Shown here: positions 18,968 to 27,135 of the stretch, piece by piece
How positions within the stretch are numbered: the stretch's first letter is position 1
Layout of the letters: each line of letters opens with the position of its first letter
Assembly (NCBI RefSeq): GCF_003312875.1
Contig: NZ_CP015163.1
Location: 3,782,001 to 3,846,000, forward strand
Direction of reading: 5' to 3'
DNA length: 64,000 nucleotides
Source of the DNA: Amycolatopsis albispora
GTDB taxonomy: Bacteria; Actinomycetota; Actinomycetes; Mycobacteriales; Pseudonocardiaceae
Program-made: the position numbers and the translations under genes
Notes under the pieces: generated by a model
Seen by the model: the letters and a program-made list of their open reading frames with translations, nothing else
The model's database searches: none
What the model was told of the DNA's origin: nothing

Positions 18968-19714
18968 CTAGGAAACCACACGCACTATCTCACCGGAGAC
19001 CAAGGGAAAGGTTCCTTGTTCTATCGGCGAGATGCCGGGGGCACGAGGCGCTCTCCCCGACCGGGGGACTACGTGCCCAGGAGGGTCGCACACACGCGAG
19101 ACGATCCGCTCCTCACGAACGGTCACCATCAGAGCAGCTCGCGACTGACGCGACGAGTCGGCGCGGCGCCCCAACGCCGTCAATCGCTCCAAGAAGCGCA
19201 TCAACGTCTCCTGCGGACCGAGCCACTGCAACTTCCACTTATCGACCTTGCCTGCCCGGCGTTCGAACCGGAGCCTGAGAGCCGAAAGTCTATGCGAGCC
19301 GTCGAGCAGGAAATAGGGACGACACAGCCGCGCGTCAAGAAGAGAAGGGCCCACTGGGCAATCCGCCGAGGGAAGCGTCTCTCTCTCAACCACGGACCAA
19401 ACACGCAGCGACTCAATCGGCTGATCCCACTGAGTCGCAAACACTGCGAGCAGCGATTGAACCTGGCCCAGCGACCAGAAGTAACCCCTTTGAAACTCAG
19501 GGACGATGAATTCATCAACCGAGAGCTGACCGATCTCTTTAAAAGAGAACCCCGATGCGGCCGCAGTCACATTGGATAGATTGCGGTTTAGGGCCACGAT
19601 TTGTCGTGGAGCAAAATCTGCGTCAGAGTCGACCGGGCTTGCCACGGCGGCATTGGTTCCCGACGACAGGCCGCCTCGAACAAGCGAGGCGTCCTTGAAG
19701 CCGGTCTGCACCAT
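18968..19714 (-). CDS. Truncated DUF262 (GmrS/ParB-like nuclease fold) protein
   Basis: 248 residues. Residues about 60-150 match the DUF262 core: FIVPEFQRGYFWSLGQVQSLL and, after a spacer, YFLLDGSHRLSALRL, equivalent to the family's P-x-x-QRGYxW and DGQQRLTxL motifs. In complete enzymes such as GmrSD this N-terminal domain hydrolyses NTPs and is followed by DUF1524 nuclease sequence; neither the rest of the domain nor DUF1524 is present here. The last 80 residues are basic and unrecognisable, so this could be a decayed gene. Codon use is lower in GC3 than neighbours. No partner nuclease gene is adjacent. Confidence 0.6.
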   Translation of the reverse strand: MVQTGFKDASLVRGGLSSGTNAAVASPVDSDADFAPRQIVALNRNLSNVTAAASGFSFKEIGQLSVDEFIVPEFQRGYFWSLGQVQSLLAVFATQWDQPIESLRVWSVVERETLPSADCPVGPSLLDARLCRPYFLLDGSHRLSALRLRFERRAGKVDKWKLQWLGPQETLMRFLERLTALGRRADSSRQSRAALMVTVREERIVSRVCDPPGHVVPRSGRAPRAPGISPIEQGTFPLVSGEIVRVVS

Positions 19715-19930
19715 GAAGGCAAGTGTGGCATGCTCGACGCGAATAAGCTACAGCAAGTTGCCGAGACGCCGAACTGAACCCCTTTCGCACCTGAGCAAGC
19801 TTGCGCTCAACCCACCACAGCTGTTGGTACGGCTAGCGTTCATTGGCGGCTGAACACCCTAGACCGGATCAGTGGGCGTTACATGCTAAGTGCAAGTAAC
19901 GCCCCAATCCTAGCGCTTGGCCACGCTCGG
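19715..19930. other. Intergenic region upstream of the DUF262 gene
   Basis: 216 bp of lower-GC sequence between the start of the minus-strand DUF262 gene and the stop of the minus-strand LuxR-type gene. I see no gene or clear hairpin. It should hold the promoter of the DUF262 gene. It also marks the right limit of the low-GC islet, because composition returns to about 70% G+C at roughly 19,930. Confidence 0.4.
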
Positions 19931-20584
19931 CTACGAAGGGTGGGCGATGCCTTCTTCGATGGCCAGCCTGGTCAGTTCCGGGCGCCGCCGCCGTCCCGTT
20001 TTGTCGCGGATCCGGTCCAGGTAGGAGCGCACGGTCCGCACGCTGATCGACATCGCCTCGGCGATGTCCTGGTCCCGCTCCCCCGCCGCGACCAGCGAAA
20101 GCACCTGCCGCTCGCGCTCGGACAGCACCAGTTTCGGCCCGGCGTTGCGGTCACGCGTGGAGTTCAGCACGAACGAAGCCAGCGTCGGCGAGACGTACGA
20201 GTTGCCCGAAGCGATTTCCCGGATCGCGCGCAGGATCTCCTCGCCGTCGGCGTCCTTCGACAGGTAGCCGCGCGCGCCCGCCGAGATCGCGCCCAGCACC
20301 TCCGACTGCCCCGCGTGCGCCGAGACCACCAGCACCTTGTGCCCCATGCCGACGACCTCCATCACCGCGGCGGCATCGGCGATCCCGCGCAGCTTCAGGT
20401 CCAGCACCACCACGCTGCCCGCGGGCTGGCGGCACACCGCGAAGCGCGCCACCGAGTCGGCGACCGCGCCCAGCTCGATGTCCTCCGCCTCCTCGAGCAC
20501 CCTCGCCACGGCAGCGCGGTACAGCGGGTGGTCCTCGATCACCCCGACCCTGATCGCCTGCGTGCTGACCACTGCTCGCCTCAC
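19931..20584 (-). CDS. NarL/LuxR-family response regulator
   Basis: 217 residues. Receiver domain at about 10-125 with phosphorylatable Asp in VVVLDLKLRG and lysine in YLSKDADG; LuxR HTH at about 150-212 (LSERERQVLSLVAAGERDQDIAEAMSIS...). No sensor kinase is adjacent. The gene follows eccB with a 6-bp gap, GTG 20584, so it is transcribed with eccB. It is a candidate regulator of the secretion locus; this is inference from position. Confidence 0.9.
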   Translation of the reverse strand: MRRAVVSTQAIRVGVIEDHPLYRAAVARVLEEAEDIELGAVADSVARFAVCRQPAGSVVVLDLKLRGIADAAAVMEVVGMGHKVLVVSAHAGQSEVLGAISAGARGYLSKDADGEEILRAIREIASGNSYVSPTLASFVLNSTRDRNAGPKLVLSERERQVLSLVAAGERDQDIAEAMSISVRTVRSYLDRIRDKTGRRRRPELTRLAIEEGIAHPS

Positions 20585-20590
20585 CCCAGT

Positions 20591-22000
20591 TCACCCGAAT
20601 CCGGCGGCCGCCGCCGGGTCCAGCGCGGGCCCGCTCGGCACCAGCGCGAGCAGGCCGGCGGACACCGGCAGCTTAGCTACTGCACCATAACCCAGTGCGG
20701 CCAGCGCTTCACCGCTCGCGACGGGGTACTTCGTCCCGAGATCGGTGACCACGTACACCGTGCCCGACGGCTGCTCGGCCAGCACGGCCCCGCCGGACGG
20801 CGGCACGTAGACCTCGTCGGCGGTCCGGCCGTCCCGCGCGGCGACCGGCTGCATGCGCGCGCCGCCGGGCAGCGGCACGTTCGCCCCGATGGTCACCTTC
20901 GCCGTGGCTGAGCCGTCGCCTTCGACGCAGACCGCCACGGTGTCGCCGTTGACCTCGACCGCCACCGGGATGCGGTCCGGATAACCCGCCGGATCGGCGC
21001 CACCGGCGGTACCGGCGTCCGCGGCCAGTCCCGTCGCGGCGACGTCGGCGGCGGAAACCTCGATGGTCTGCCCGCCCCCGCTGGACACCTGCGCCGCGGC
21101 GTTCGCCGGCGCCTGCATGATCAGCGCGGCCTCGGTCTGCGTGATCGGCGCGAGCCCGTCGGCACGCACCAGGTAGTACCCGGCGGGGTCGGTGCCCGCG
21201 ACGCTGAGCACCTGGCCGATCTCGGTGTCGCGCCCGCCGACCCGCGGCCCCTTGCGCCCGGCCCCGTCCACTTCGACGAAGTCCAGATCACGGCCCGCGG
21301 GCACGGTGTCCAGCCAGCGGCTCGACACCACGATCGGCACGCGGCGGTCGTACCCGAGCGCGGCACCGGCTTCCGAGCTGAGCCGGAACCGGTGCCCGCC
21401 GCTGAGCACAAAGCGCTCCCCGCCCGGAAGGCGGACCAGCAGGCCTTCACCGGCCGCGAGCGGACGTCCGGTCGAGGTGGCGCCGAGCAGCACCGAGGTG
21501 GCCGGTTCGGCGTCGGCGGGCTGGTCGCGGCTGGTGCGGGAACAGGAAATCCACGGACTGGTCAGCAGTCTTTCCTTGCCCGGCAAGGAATCCGGAGCGC
21601 CGGGAATGCCGACACGGGCGCCACGCCCGGCTTTCGCCAGGTTCTTCGCCGGGACCTTCACCGTGGCCGAACCGTCGCCGCCCGCCAGCAACCGCGCGGA
21701 CGCGTAGTTGAGCACCGGATGCAGCGTGCCGTCCTGGCCGAGGATGAACCGCGCGCCCGTCTCCTCTTCGACGATCACCTTGCCGCCCGACAGCCAGTCC
21801 TTGCCACCGGAGGGTTTGAGCAGGCCGATCACGCCGAACACCGCGGTGATCAGCAACGCCACCGCGACCCCGATCACGGTGCCGAGCACCAGCCTGCGCC
21901 CCGGTGACACCGGGTGGTTGGCGTCGGCCGACACGAGTGCCGAAACCAGCCGGCGGCGCAGGAACTGGTACGCCTGGATCTGGTCCCGCTGAGTCCACAC
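20591..22000 (-). CDS. eccB: Type VII secretion membrane protein EccB
   Basis: 469 residues. N-terminal cytoplasmic helix WTQRDQIQAYQFLRRRLVSALV (highly typical of EccB), one transmembrane helix (VLGTVIGVAVALLITAVFGVIG), and a large extracytoplasmic repeat domain with the R4/R-type repeats (YLVRADGLAPITQTEAALI, YVVTDLGTKYPVASGEALAALGY). A Cys pair in ISCSRTS and VAVCVEG could form the conserved disulfide. EccB is part of the ESX membrane core with EccC, EccD and EccE. Start GTG 22000; divergent from eccE. Confidence 0.95.
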   Translation of the reverse strand: MWTQRDQIQAYQFLRRRLVSALVSADANHPVSPGRRLVLGTVIGVAVALLITAVFGVIGLLKPSGGKDWLSGGKVIVEEETGARFILGQDGTLHPVLNYASARLLAGGDGSATVKVPAKNLAKAGRGARVGIPGAPDSLPGKERLLTSPWISCSRTSRDQPADAEPATSVLLGATSTGRPLAAGEGLLVRLPGGERFVLSGGHRFRLSSEAGAALGYDRRVPIVVSSRWLDTVPAGRDLDFVEVDGAGRKGPRVGGRDTEIGQVLSVAGTDPAGYYLVRADGLAPITQTEAALIMQAPANAAAQVSSGGGQTIEVSAADVAATGLAADAGTAGGADPAGYPDRIPVAVEVNGDTVAVCVEGDGSATAKVTIGANVPLPGGARMQPVAARDGRTADEVYVPPSGGAVLAEQPSGTVYVVTDLGTKYPVASGEALAALGYGAVAKLPVSAGLLALVPSGPALDPAAAAGFG

Positions 22001-22145
22001 CGGTTGTTACCCCCGAAGGAAGAAGGCCGAGCGCCGGGCCCAATGCTAGGTACGAATGCACTCGCCGATGTGGGCAATTTTTCCGGCAGCGCCACGTTCT
22101 GTGTCCGGATACCGTTACGCAGGGGAGCTTGAGAGGGGCCATCCT

Positions 22146-23291
22146 GTGTCGTTGACTTCGCCTGCCCCCTGGCAGAGCCGGTCCGCCGTGCCGCTGCCCG
22201 CCGGTGGCCGCGAGCGTGGCTCGATCGCCGATCCCGCCGTCGCACCGTGGATCCTGCCGATCCGCGCGCGGCAGGTGGCGGTCTGGGAGGTGGCCGCGCT
22301 CGGCGCGCTGGCCGCGTACGGCTTCGGCGACGGCTTCACCGCGCTGACCATCACCGCGATCGCGGTGGCCACGCTGGTCATCCTGGGCACGTCGGTGCGG
22401 TTCACCGGGCGGCACCTGGCGGGCTGGCTGTGGACCTGGCTCACCTTCCGCCTGCGCCAGCACGACGACCGCCGCGCCGGGGCCGGGCCGCTGCACTCGC
22501 TGGTCGGCGAGTACCCGATCCGGCAGCACACCGACCGCGCCGGCAACCGGCTGGGCATCGTCGGCGTCGGCGACGGCTGGACGTCGGTGGTCCGGCTGAC
22601 CGGCGGCGGGCTGCCCGCGGTCGGCACCCTGCTCGACGTGCTCGGCGCGACCTACCGCCGGGCCGATCTCCCGCTGGACAGCGCGCAGCTGGTGGTCTGG
22701 ACAGCGCCGCGGCCGGGGCGGCAGCCGCTGCGGGTGTGCTGGCTGGCCGTGCGTTACCGGCCCGCCGACGCGCCGATCGCCGCGCTGGCCAGGGGTGGCG
22801 GTGAACTCGGCGCCCTGCGCACCACGGCGAGCGCGGCGCTGGGCTTGGCGGGCGCACTGGCCGACGTCGGCTACGAGAGCACCGTGCTGGAGGCGGGCGA
22901 ACTCGCCGAGGAACTGCGCGTCGCGCTCGGCGCGGAACCGGATTTTGGTGGGGTGCAAGAGGTTCCGGAGTTCACCGACGGCTGGCGCTGGTGGTCGGCC
23001 GGCACCGGCGACGGCCGCATCCGGCAGTCGTGCTTCCGGCCGCTGTCCGATCGGGACCTACCGAAGCTGGTCACCGGGCACGTGCCGACCGCGGCCTTCA
23101 CCACCGTGTCGTACACGCTGAGCCGGACGGCCGCGGGCCGGGAACGCGCCGAGGTGACCGTGCGGGTGGGCACGCGCGGCGCGGCCGAGCCGCCGACCGG
23201 TTCGCCCACGTTGTGCGGGGTGCCGCTGGTCGCGGTGAACGGACGACACGCCGAGCACGTGCGCCGCTCGCTCCCGCTGGCCCTGCCGTAG
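22146..23291 (+). CDS. eccE: Type VII secretion membrane protein EccE
   Basis: 381 residues. A short cytoplasmic N-terminus, then two transmembrane helices (VAVWEVAALGALAAYGF; ALTITAIAVATLVILG) and a cytoplasmic domain, the architecture of EccE. Start GTG 22146 (VSLTSPAP) is preceded by GAGAGGGG. The longer frame upstream lacks a ribosome site. It is the periphery component of the ESX membrane complex. Divergent from eccB and convergent with eccD, whose stop lies 64 bp away beyond a perfect palindrome. Confidence 0.9.
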   Translation: MSLTSPAPWQSRSAVPLPAGGRERGSIADPAVAPWILPIRARQVAVWEVAALGALAAYGFGDGFTALTITAIAVATLVILGTSVRFTGRHLAGWLWTWLTFRLRQHDDRRAGAGPLHSLVGEYPIRQHTDRAGNRLGIVGVGDGWTSVVRLTGGGLPAVGTLLDVLGATYRRADLPLDSAQLVVWTAPRPGRQPLRVCWLAVRYRPADAPIAALARGGGELGALRTTASAALGLAGALADVGYESTVLEAGELAEELRVALGAEPDFGGVQEVPEFTDGWRWWSAGTGDGRIRQSCFRPLSDRDLPKLVTGHVPTAAFTTVSYTLSRTAAGRERAEVTVRVGTRGAAEPPTGSPTLCGVPLVAVNGRHAEHVRRSLPLALP

Positions 23292-23352
23292 CGATGTCAC
23301 GAATGTGGCTTTCGAGACGTCTGGCGTCTCGAAAGCCACATTCGTGACATCG
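23292..23352. terminator. Perfect 28-bp inverted repeat between eccE and eccD
   Basis: Left arm 23292-23319, loop TCTGG, right arm 23325-23352, no mismatch. It fills the gap between the stops of the two convergent genes almost exactly. Arms contain GTCACGAATGTGGCTTTCGAGACG and its complement in two parts, the same family as at 3428, 35233 and 57019. Probably a bidirectional transcription end; no T-tract. Confidence 0.7.
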
Positions 23353-23355
23353 GCG

Positions 23356-24735
23356 CTAACCCCGGACTGCTTCGTAGACGCCGATGATCACGCCCGCGAT
23401 CGGCACCAGCGAAAGCAGCGCGAGGAATTCGATGATGTCCATCAGGCGCGACCAGTACGGCGACCGGTGTCCCTTGGCCACGCGCGCGGCGTAGACCAGG
23501 CAGACCACCGCGGCCAGCGCCACGGCCAGCCCGGCGGCGAAAACCAGCGAGCGGTCGCCCTGCAGGCCGAGCCAGATCCCGGCGCAGGCCAGCGAAGCGA
23601 GGCCGTACCCGATCAGCACCAGCCGCTGCGGGCCACCGGCGTACGACCGCGACCGCAGCACCCAGGCGAGCCCGAGCAACGCGGTCAGCCCGGCCTCCCA
23701 CGCGCCGCCGTTCCACACCAGCACCACCGAGCAGCCGAGCACCACGCTGCCCAGCGCGACCAGCAATCCGGTGAGCAGGCGTTGCGCGTACGCGGTCTGC
23801 CCCGCCATCGCCTCACCCAGCGAAGGGCGTTCGTCGGCGCGGAAGGAGGCCATGTCGTCGGGGACCCGCGGGAGCGGCAGCCTGCCGAGCCGCAGCGCGA
23901 GCATCGGCGCGAAGGCGGCCATCGCGGTGGCGAGCACCGCCAACACGGACGCCGCGCTGACCGGCCGGACCCCGGTCAGCAGCACGATCCCGGCGGCGGG
24001 CGCGGCGAGCACGGCGGACACGGTGACCGCGACGAACCACGGCAGCCGGTCGGCCACCGTCACCGCGGACAGCGCGCCGAACACCGCCACCGCCGCGAGC
24101 CCGGTGCCCAGCGGACCGGCGTCGAGCGAGAACAGCGGGTGCGGCGGGAACGCCGACACCCCGCCGAGCAGCGCGGCGCCGATCCCGGCGAGCGCCGCCG
24201 CCGCACCGGCCTGCGCGTCCCCGTAGGCGCGGCTGAGCGCGCCGCCGCCGAGCAGCAATACCAGCGCGAGCAGACCGCAGCCGATGGGCGCGAACATCGT
24301 GCCCGCGAAACTGGTCTGGACCAGCACGGCGGCGCCGAGCAGCAGCACCACCGCGGCCGCGATCCCGGTGCGGCGGGCCAGGTCCGCGCCCCATTCGCGG
24401 TCGGACTCGCTCGCGCTGGCGATCGAATCCACCACGTCGTCGAACAGCAGCGGCGCACGCGGGCGTTCCCGCGGGCTCAGGTAGAGCACTTCGCCGTCAC
24501 GCATCCCGGCGGCGGCGACGGTCAGCCCCGGCGCCAGCGGCGCGCCGCCGAGCCGGGACAGCACCCAGCCGGGGTGCTCCGGGGTGGCCTGGCCGTCGGC
24601 CCCGGCCAGCCGGACCAGCTGCGGCACCAGCTCGGCGAGCGTGCTCTGCGGTGGCAGCGCCACGTCCACCCTGGCGAGCGGGGTCACCACGGTGACGCGG
24701 CGGGTGGTGGTACCGGAGGTGACGGTCTCGGTCAC
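23356..24735 (-). CDS. eccD: Type VII secretion channel protein EccD
   Basis: 459 residues. N-terminal ubiquitin-like YukD domain (RRVTVVTPLARVDVALP ... LVPQLVRLAG) of about 90 residues, then about 11 transmembrane helices. EccD dimers form the membrane vestibule of ESX systems. GTG 24735 overlaps the stop of the YbaB-like gene (GTGA). The C-terminal helix reads ALLSLVPIAGVIIGVYEAV. Confidence 0.95.
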   Translation of the reverse strand: MTETVTSGTTTRRVTVVTPLARVDVALPPQSTLAELVPQLVRLAGADGQATPEHPGWVLSRLGGAPLAPGLTVAAAGMRDGEVLYLSPRERPRAPLLFDDVVDSIASASESDREWGADLARRTGIAAAVVLLLGAAVLVQTSFAGTMFAPIGCGLLALVLLLGGGALSRAYGDAQAGAAAALAGIGAALLGGVSAFPPHPLFSLDAGPLGTGLAAVAVFGALSAVTVADRLPWFVAVTVSAVLAAPAAGIVLLTGVRPVSAASVLAVLATAMAAFAPMLALRLGRLPLPRVPDDMASFRADERPSLGEAMAGQTAYAQRLLTGLLVALGSVVLGCSVVLVWNGGAWEAGLTALLGLAWVLRSRSYAGGPQRLVLIGYGLASLACAGIWLGLQGDRSLVFAAGLAVALAAVVCLVYAARVAKGHRSPYWSRLMDIIEFLALLSLVPIAGVIIGVYEAVRG

Positions 24736-25058
24736 TGCTGCGCGGCCCCCGCGGCTTCGATCACCGGCGCGAACTTCGCCCGGCTGGCTTCACCGAGCTT
24801 GGTCAGCCCGTTGTTGACCGCCTCGAGCACGATCTCACCCAGTTCCCTGGCCGGGAAGCGGCGCACGGCATCGGGATCGATGTTGATGTCGGTGAACCGG
24901 CCGTCACCGCGCAGGGTGGCGACCACCTCGTTGCCGCGCGAGTAGCCCTTCACCTCCAGCTGCTCCACCGACCGCTGGATCCGCTGTACCTGCTCGGTCT
25001 GCGCGCGGACCTCCTCCAGCAGCGCGTTCATGTCCGGGACCTGGTACGGATCGCTCAT
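24732..25058 (-). CDS. YbaB/EbfC-like protein in ESX locus
   Basis: 108 residues. Central YbaB fold: LLEEVRAQTEQVQRIQRSVEQLEVKGYSRGNEVVATL followed by DPDAVRRF and ELGEIVLEAVNNGL, split here across coil and sheet. Classical YbaB binds DNA; copies embedded in type VII secretion loci of actinomycetes are common but have no demonstrated role, and could instead act as substrate chaperones. Coupled to eccD by overlap and 11 bp downstream of the 384-residue ESX-associated gene. Confidence 0.82.
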   Translation of the reverse strand: MSDPYQVPDMNALLEEVRAQTEQVQRIQRSVEQLEVKGYSRGNEVVATLRGDGRFTDINIDPDAVRRFPARELGEIVLEAVNNGLTKLGEASRAKFAPVIEAAGAAQQ

Positions 25059-25069
25059 CTGCTTCCCTC

Positions 25070-26224
25070 TCAGCGGTCGACCGACACGGTGCCGTCGGCG
25101 TCGATGTCGATGTGCTGCTCGTATTCCTTGCCGTCCACGGTGAACTCGAGGTCGAGTTCGATGTCGCGGCCCATCGGCACCTCGATCGAGGTGGCCACGT
25201 CGCCCTGCTCGGTGCGGATGACGATCTCTTCGCCGCCCTGGTCACCCGGCGCGGGCGCGGGCAGGGTCTGCCCCGGCACCGCGTTCGACGGCGGGTCGAC
25301 CGGGATCCACGCGTTGCGCGGGTCGATCAGCCCGGGGGCGAGCGAGCCACCGGCGGTGCCCCCACCGCCGGCGGCCCATTCCCAGGGCGACTGGCCCTGG
25401 TTGCCGGTGAACCCGCTCAGCGCGGGCGGCAGGTAGTTGGTGAACCCGCCCGGTGCCGTGCTCCCGCCGAAACCACCGCCGAAACCACCGCCGCTGCCGT
25501 AACCACCGCCGTAGCCGCCACCGGTGCCGCCGCCGTAACCGCTGCCGCCGTAGCCCGCGACCTGCTGGCCGGACGGGCTGGCCACCTGCGCCGGGGCCTG
25601 CGGCGCGGTGACCGGGGTCCCGCTGACCCCACCGGTGTTCAGCGCCGCGCCGGATTCCTTGTCACCGCCGCCGAACAGCTTCTCGATCTCACCGATGATG
25701 GTGACCAGCTGGCTGATCTGGCTGGCCAGATCCACCACGCCGAGGGTCTTGAGCAGCGCCGCGATGGCCTGGATGAAGCCCTTCAGCGAGGCGCTCGTCG
25801 CGGTCGACAGCGCCACCGCGGCACCGTAGGTCCACGGGTTCGACATCAGCGACGCGACCGTCGGATTCACCGCGGAAACCACCGACCGGTACGCCTGCTG
25901 CGCGGTCTGGACCAGCGTGCCGGAAATGCCGAGCAGGTCCGCGCCTCTGCGCACCACGTCGATGATCTTGTTCAGCGAAGCCAGCGAATCGGCGATCTTC
26001 TTCAGCGCGGATTCGCTGGCCCCGCCCTCCCACACCTTTTCCAGCTGCTTGGCCGCCCCGGCGAACTCGTTGAGCAGCGTGGCGAATTCGGTCGCCTTCT
26101 TCAGCAGTTCACCGACGTGCTTGGCGATCTGCTCCGGGGACCCGGAAACGATCTGCGGCAGAATGGTGATCGGCCCGCCGGAAGAAGCGGTCGCGTCCAT
26201 CGCGCTGGAGTTCGGGAAATACAC
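25070..26224 (-). CDS. ESX-associated Gly-rich secreted-substrate-like protein
   Basis: 384 residues. Residues about 25-180 are helical (SPEQIAKHVGELLKKATEFATLL; KVWEGGASESALKKIADSLA contains a WxGG turn like the WxG of Esx proteins). Then comes a Gly/Tyr/Ser-rich linker (YGGG repeats) and a C-terminal acidic beta part (EYEQHIDIDADGTVSVDR). Looks like a long WXG100/LXG-type substrate. GTG 26224 is preceded by GAAGAGGTG. It lies between a 243-residue ESX-associated gene and the YbaB gene on one minus-strand transcript. Exact role unknown. Confidence 0.75.
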   Translation of the reverse strand: MYFPNSSAMDATASSGGPITILPQIVSGSPEQIAKHVGELLKKATEFATLLNEFAGAAKQLEKVWEGGASESALKKIADSLASLNKIIDVVRRGADLLGISGTLVQTAQQAYRSVVSAVNPTVASLMSNPWTYGAAVALSTATSASLKGFIQAIAALLKTLGVVDLASQISQLVTIIGEIEKLFGGGDKESGAALNTGGVSGTPVTAPQAPAQVASPSGQQVAGYGGSGYGGGTGGGYGGGYGSGGGFGGGFGGSTAPGGFTNYLPPALSGFTGNQGQSPWEWAAGGGGTAGGSLAPGLIDPRNAWIPVDPPSNAVPGQTLPAPAPGDQGGEEIVIRTEQGDVATSIEVPMGRDIELDLEFTVDGKEYEQHIDIDADGTVSVDR

Positions 26225-26262
26225 TGCACACCTCTTCTTCGAGACACGAGCCGGAAACGGGT

Positions 26263-26994
26263 TCAGGCGAACGCCGGTCGATAGACGCTCACTTTCGACG
26301 GCCCGTGGACACCGGAGTCCACCAGGCCGTGGTTGTACAGCTGGCCGTTGTCGCCCGCGACGCCGATCACCGAATCCGCGACGATGACCACGTCACCACC
26401 ACGCACCCCGCCGGGTACGTCGCGCAGGTCGCGCGCGGTGCCCGAGTACACCTCGATCACCCCGACGCTGGCCTGGTTGTCCGCGTTGCCTTCGAGCCAG
26501 GCGTTGAACTGGGCGGGATCGTCGAAGCGCGGGCCCGGCCCGGCGAGCCCGGCCTGTTCCATATAGCGCAACACGTTGCCCACGGAGCCCGGTTCACCAC
26601 CGGCACCGGCGCTGTCGCGCACCGCGCAGACCGCCAGCTCGGCCGCCACCGGTGTGCCCCAGATCGCCGGGCCCGCCGCCGCCTGCGGCTTGCCGCCGTA
26701 GCCGGCCGCGGCCGCCTCGTCGGCGGCCTGGTAGTCGTCGGCGCACCTGCGCACCAGGTCGTTCACTTCCTGCATGAGGGAGAGCAGCGTGCGGACCGCG
26801 GAAACCTGCTGCTGCTGCAGGGCCGCACCGGCCGCGGCCACGGCGTCGCCGATGCCGGCGAAGGAAGCACTGGGCACCTCGAGCCGTTCGAGGTCGCCGA
26901 CGGAGTTCACCCCGCGCATGATGATCCCGCCGACGTTGCCCGCCGCCGATCTCATCGCCTCGGGCTCGGCCCGGAACTCCTGGCTGCCGCCCAT
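26263..26994 (-). CDS. WXG100-like ESX-associated protein with YxxxD motif
   Basis: 243 residues. Residues about 1-100 form a helical hairpin like WXG100/EspE-type N-termini, and end with DDYQAADEAAAAG, which contains the YxxxD secretion motif. The C-terminal half (RYMEQAGLAGPGPRFDDP, VIVADSVIGVAGDNGQLYNHG) is an unrecognised small domain with mixed beta character. ATG 26994 is chosen because AGGGAGGG lies 4 nt before it. First gene of the minus-strand ESX transcript, divergent from eccC. Confidence 0.75.
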   Translation of the reverse strand: MGGSQEFRAEPEAMRSAAGNVGGIIMRGVNSVGDLERLEVPSASFAGIGDAVAAAGAALQQQQVSAVRTLLSLMQEVNDLVRRCADDYQAADEAAAAGYGGKPQAAAGPAIWGTPVAAELAVCAVRDSAGAGGEPGSVGNVLRYMEQAGLAGPGPRFDDPAQFNAWLEGNADNQASVGVIEVYSGTARDLRDVPGGVRGGDVVIVADSVIGVAGDNGQLYNHGLVDSGVHGPSKVSVYRPAFA

Positions 26995-27056
26995 CACCCT
27001 CCCTTCCACCGGTCGCGACCAGCGTAAGGACGGCCGAGAAGGGCGACGGACGGCAA

Positions 27057-27111
27057 AAGTACCCACCGTGACCGCCCGGCGAGTGGCCAAAATGAGCGGC
27101 AAAGTACCCAC
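27057..27111. promoter_or_regulatory. Two AAGTACCCAC direct repeats upstream of eccC
   Basis: AAGTACCCAC occurs at 27057-27066 and 27102-27111, 45 bp apart, each inside a longer similar block (CGGCAAA-AGTACCCAC-CGT). An inverted partial copy, GTGGGTACAAGTACC, stands at 31092-31106 in front of the esx genes. The shared motif in two ESX promoters looks like a regulator binding site, perhaps for the local LuxR-type regulator. No experimental support known to me. Confidence 0.5.
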
Positions 27112-27135
27112 ACGTACCAAGGGGAACGGCGTTAG

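Noticed and set aside
18968..19714. Complete GmrSD/BrxU-type type IV restriction enzyme
   Set aside because: Only part of DUF262 is present, DUF1524 is missing and the C-terminus is unrecognisable.
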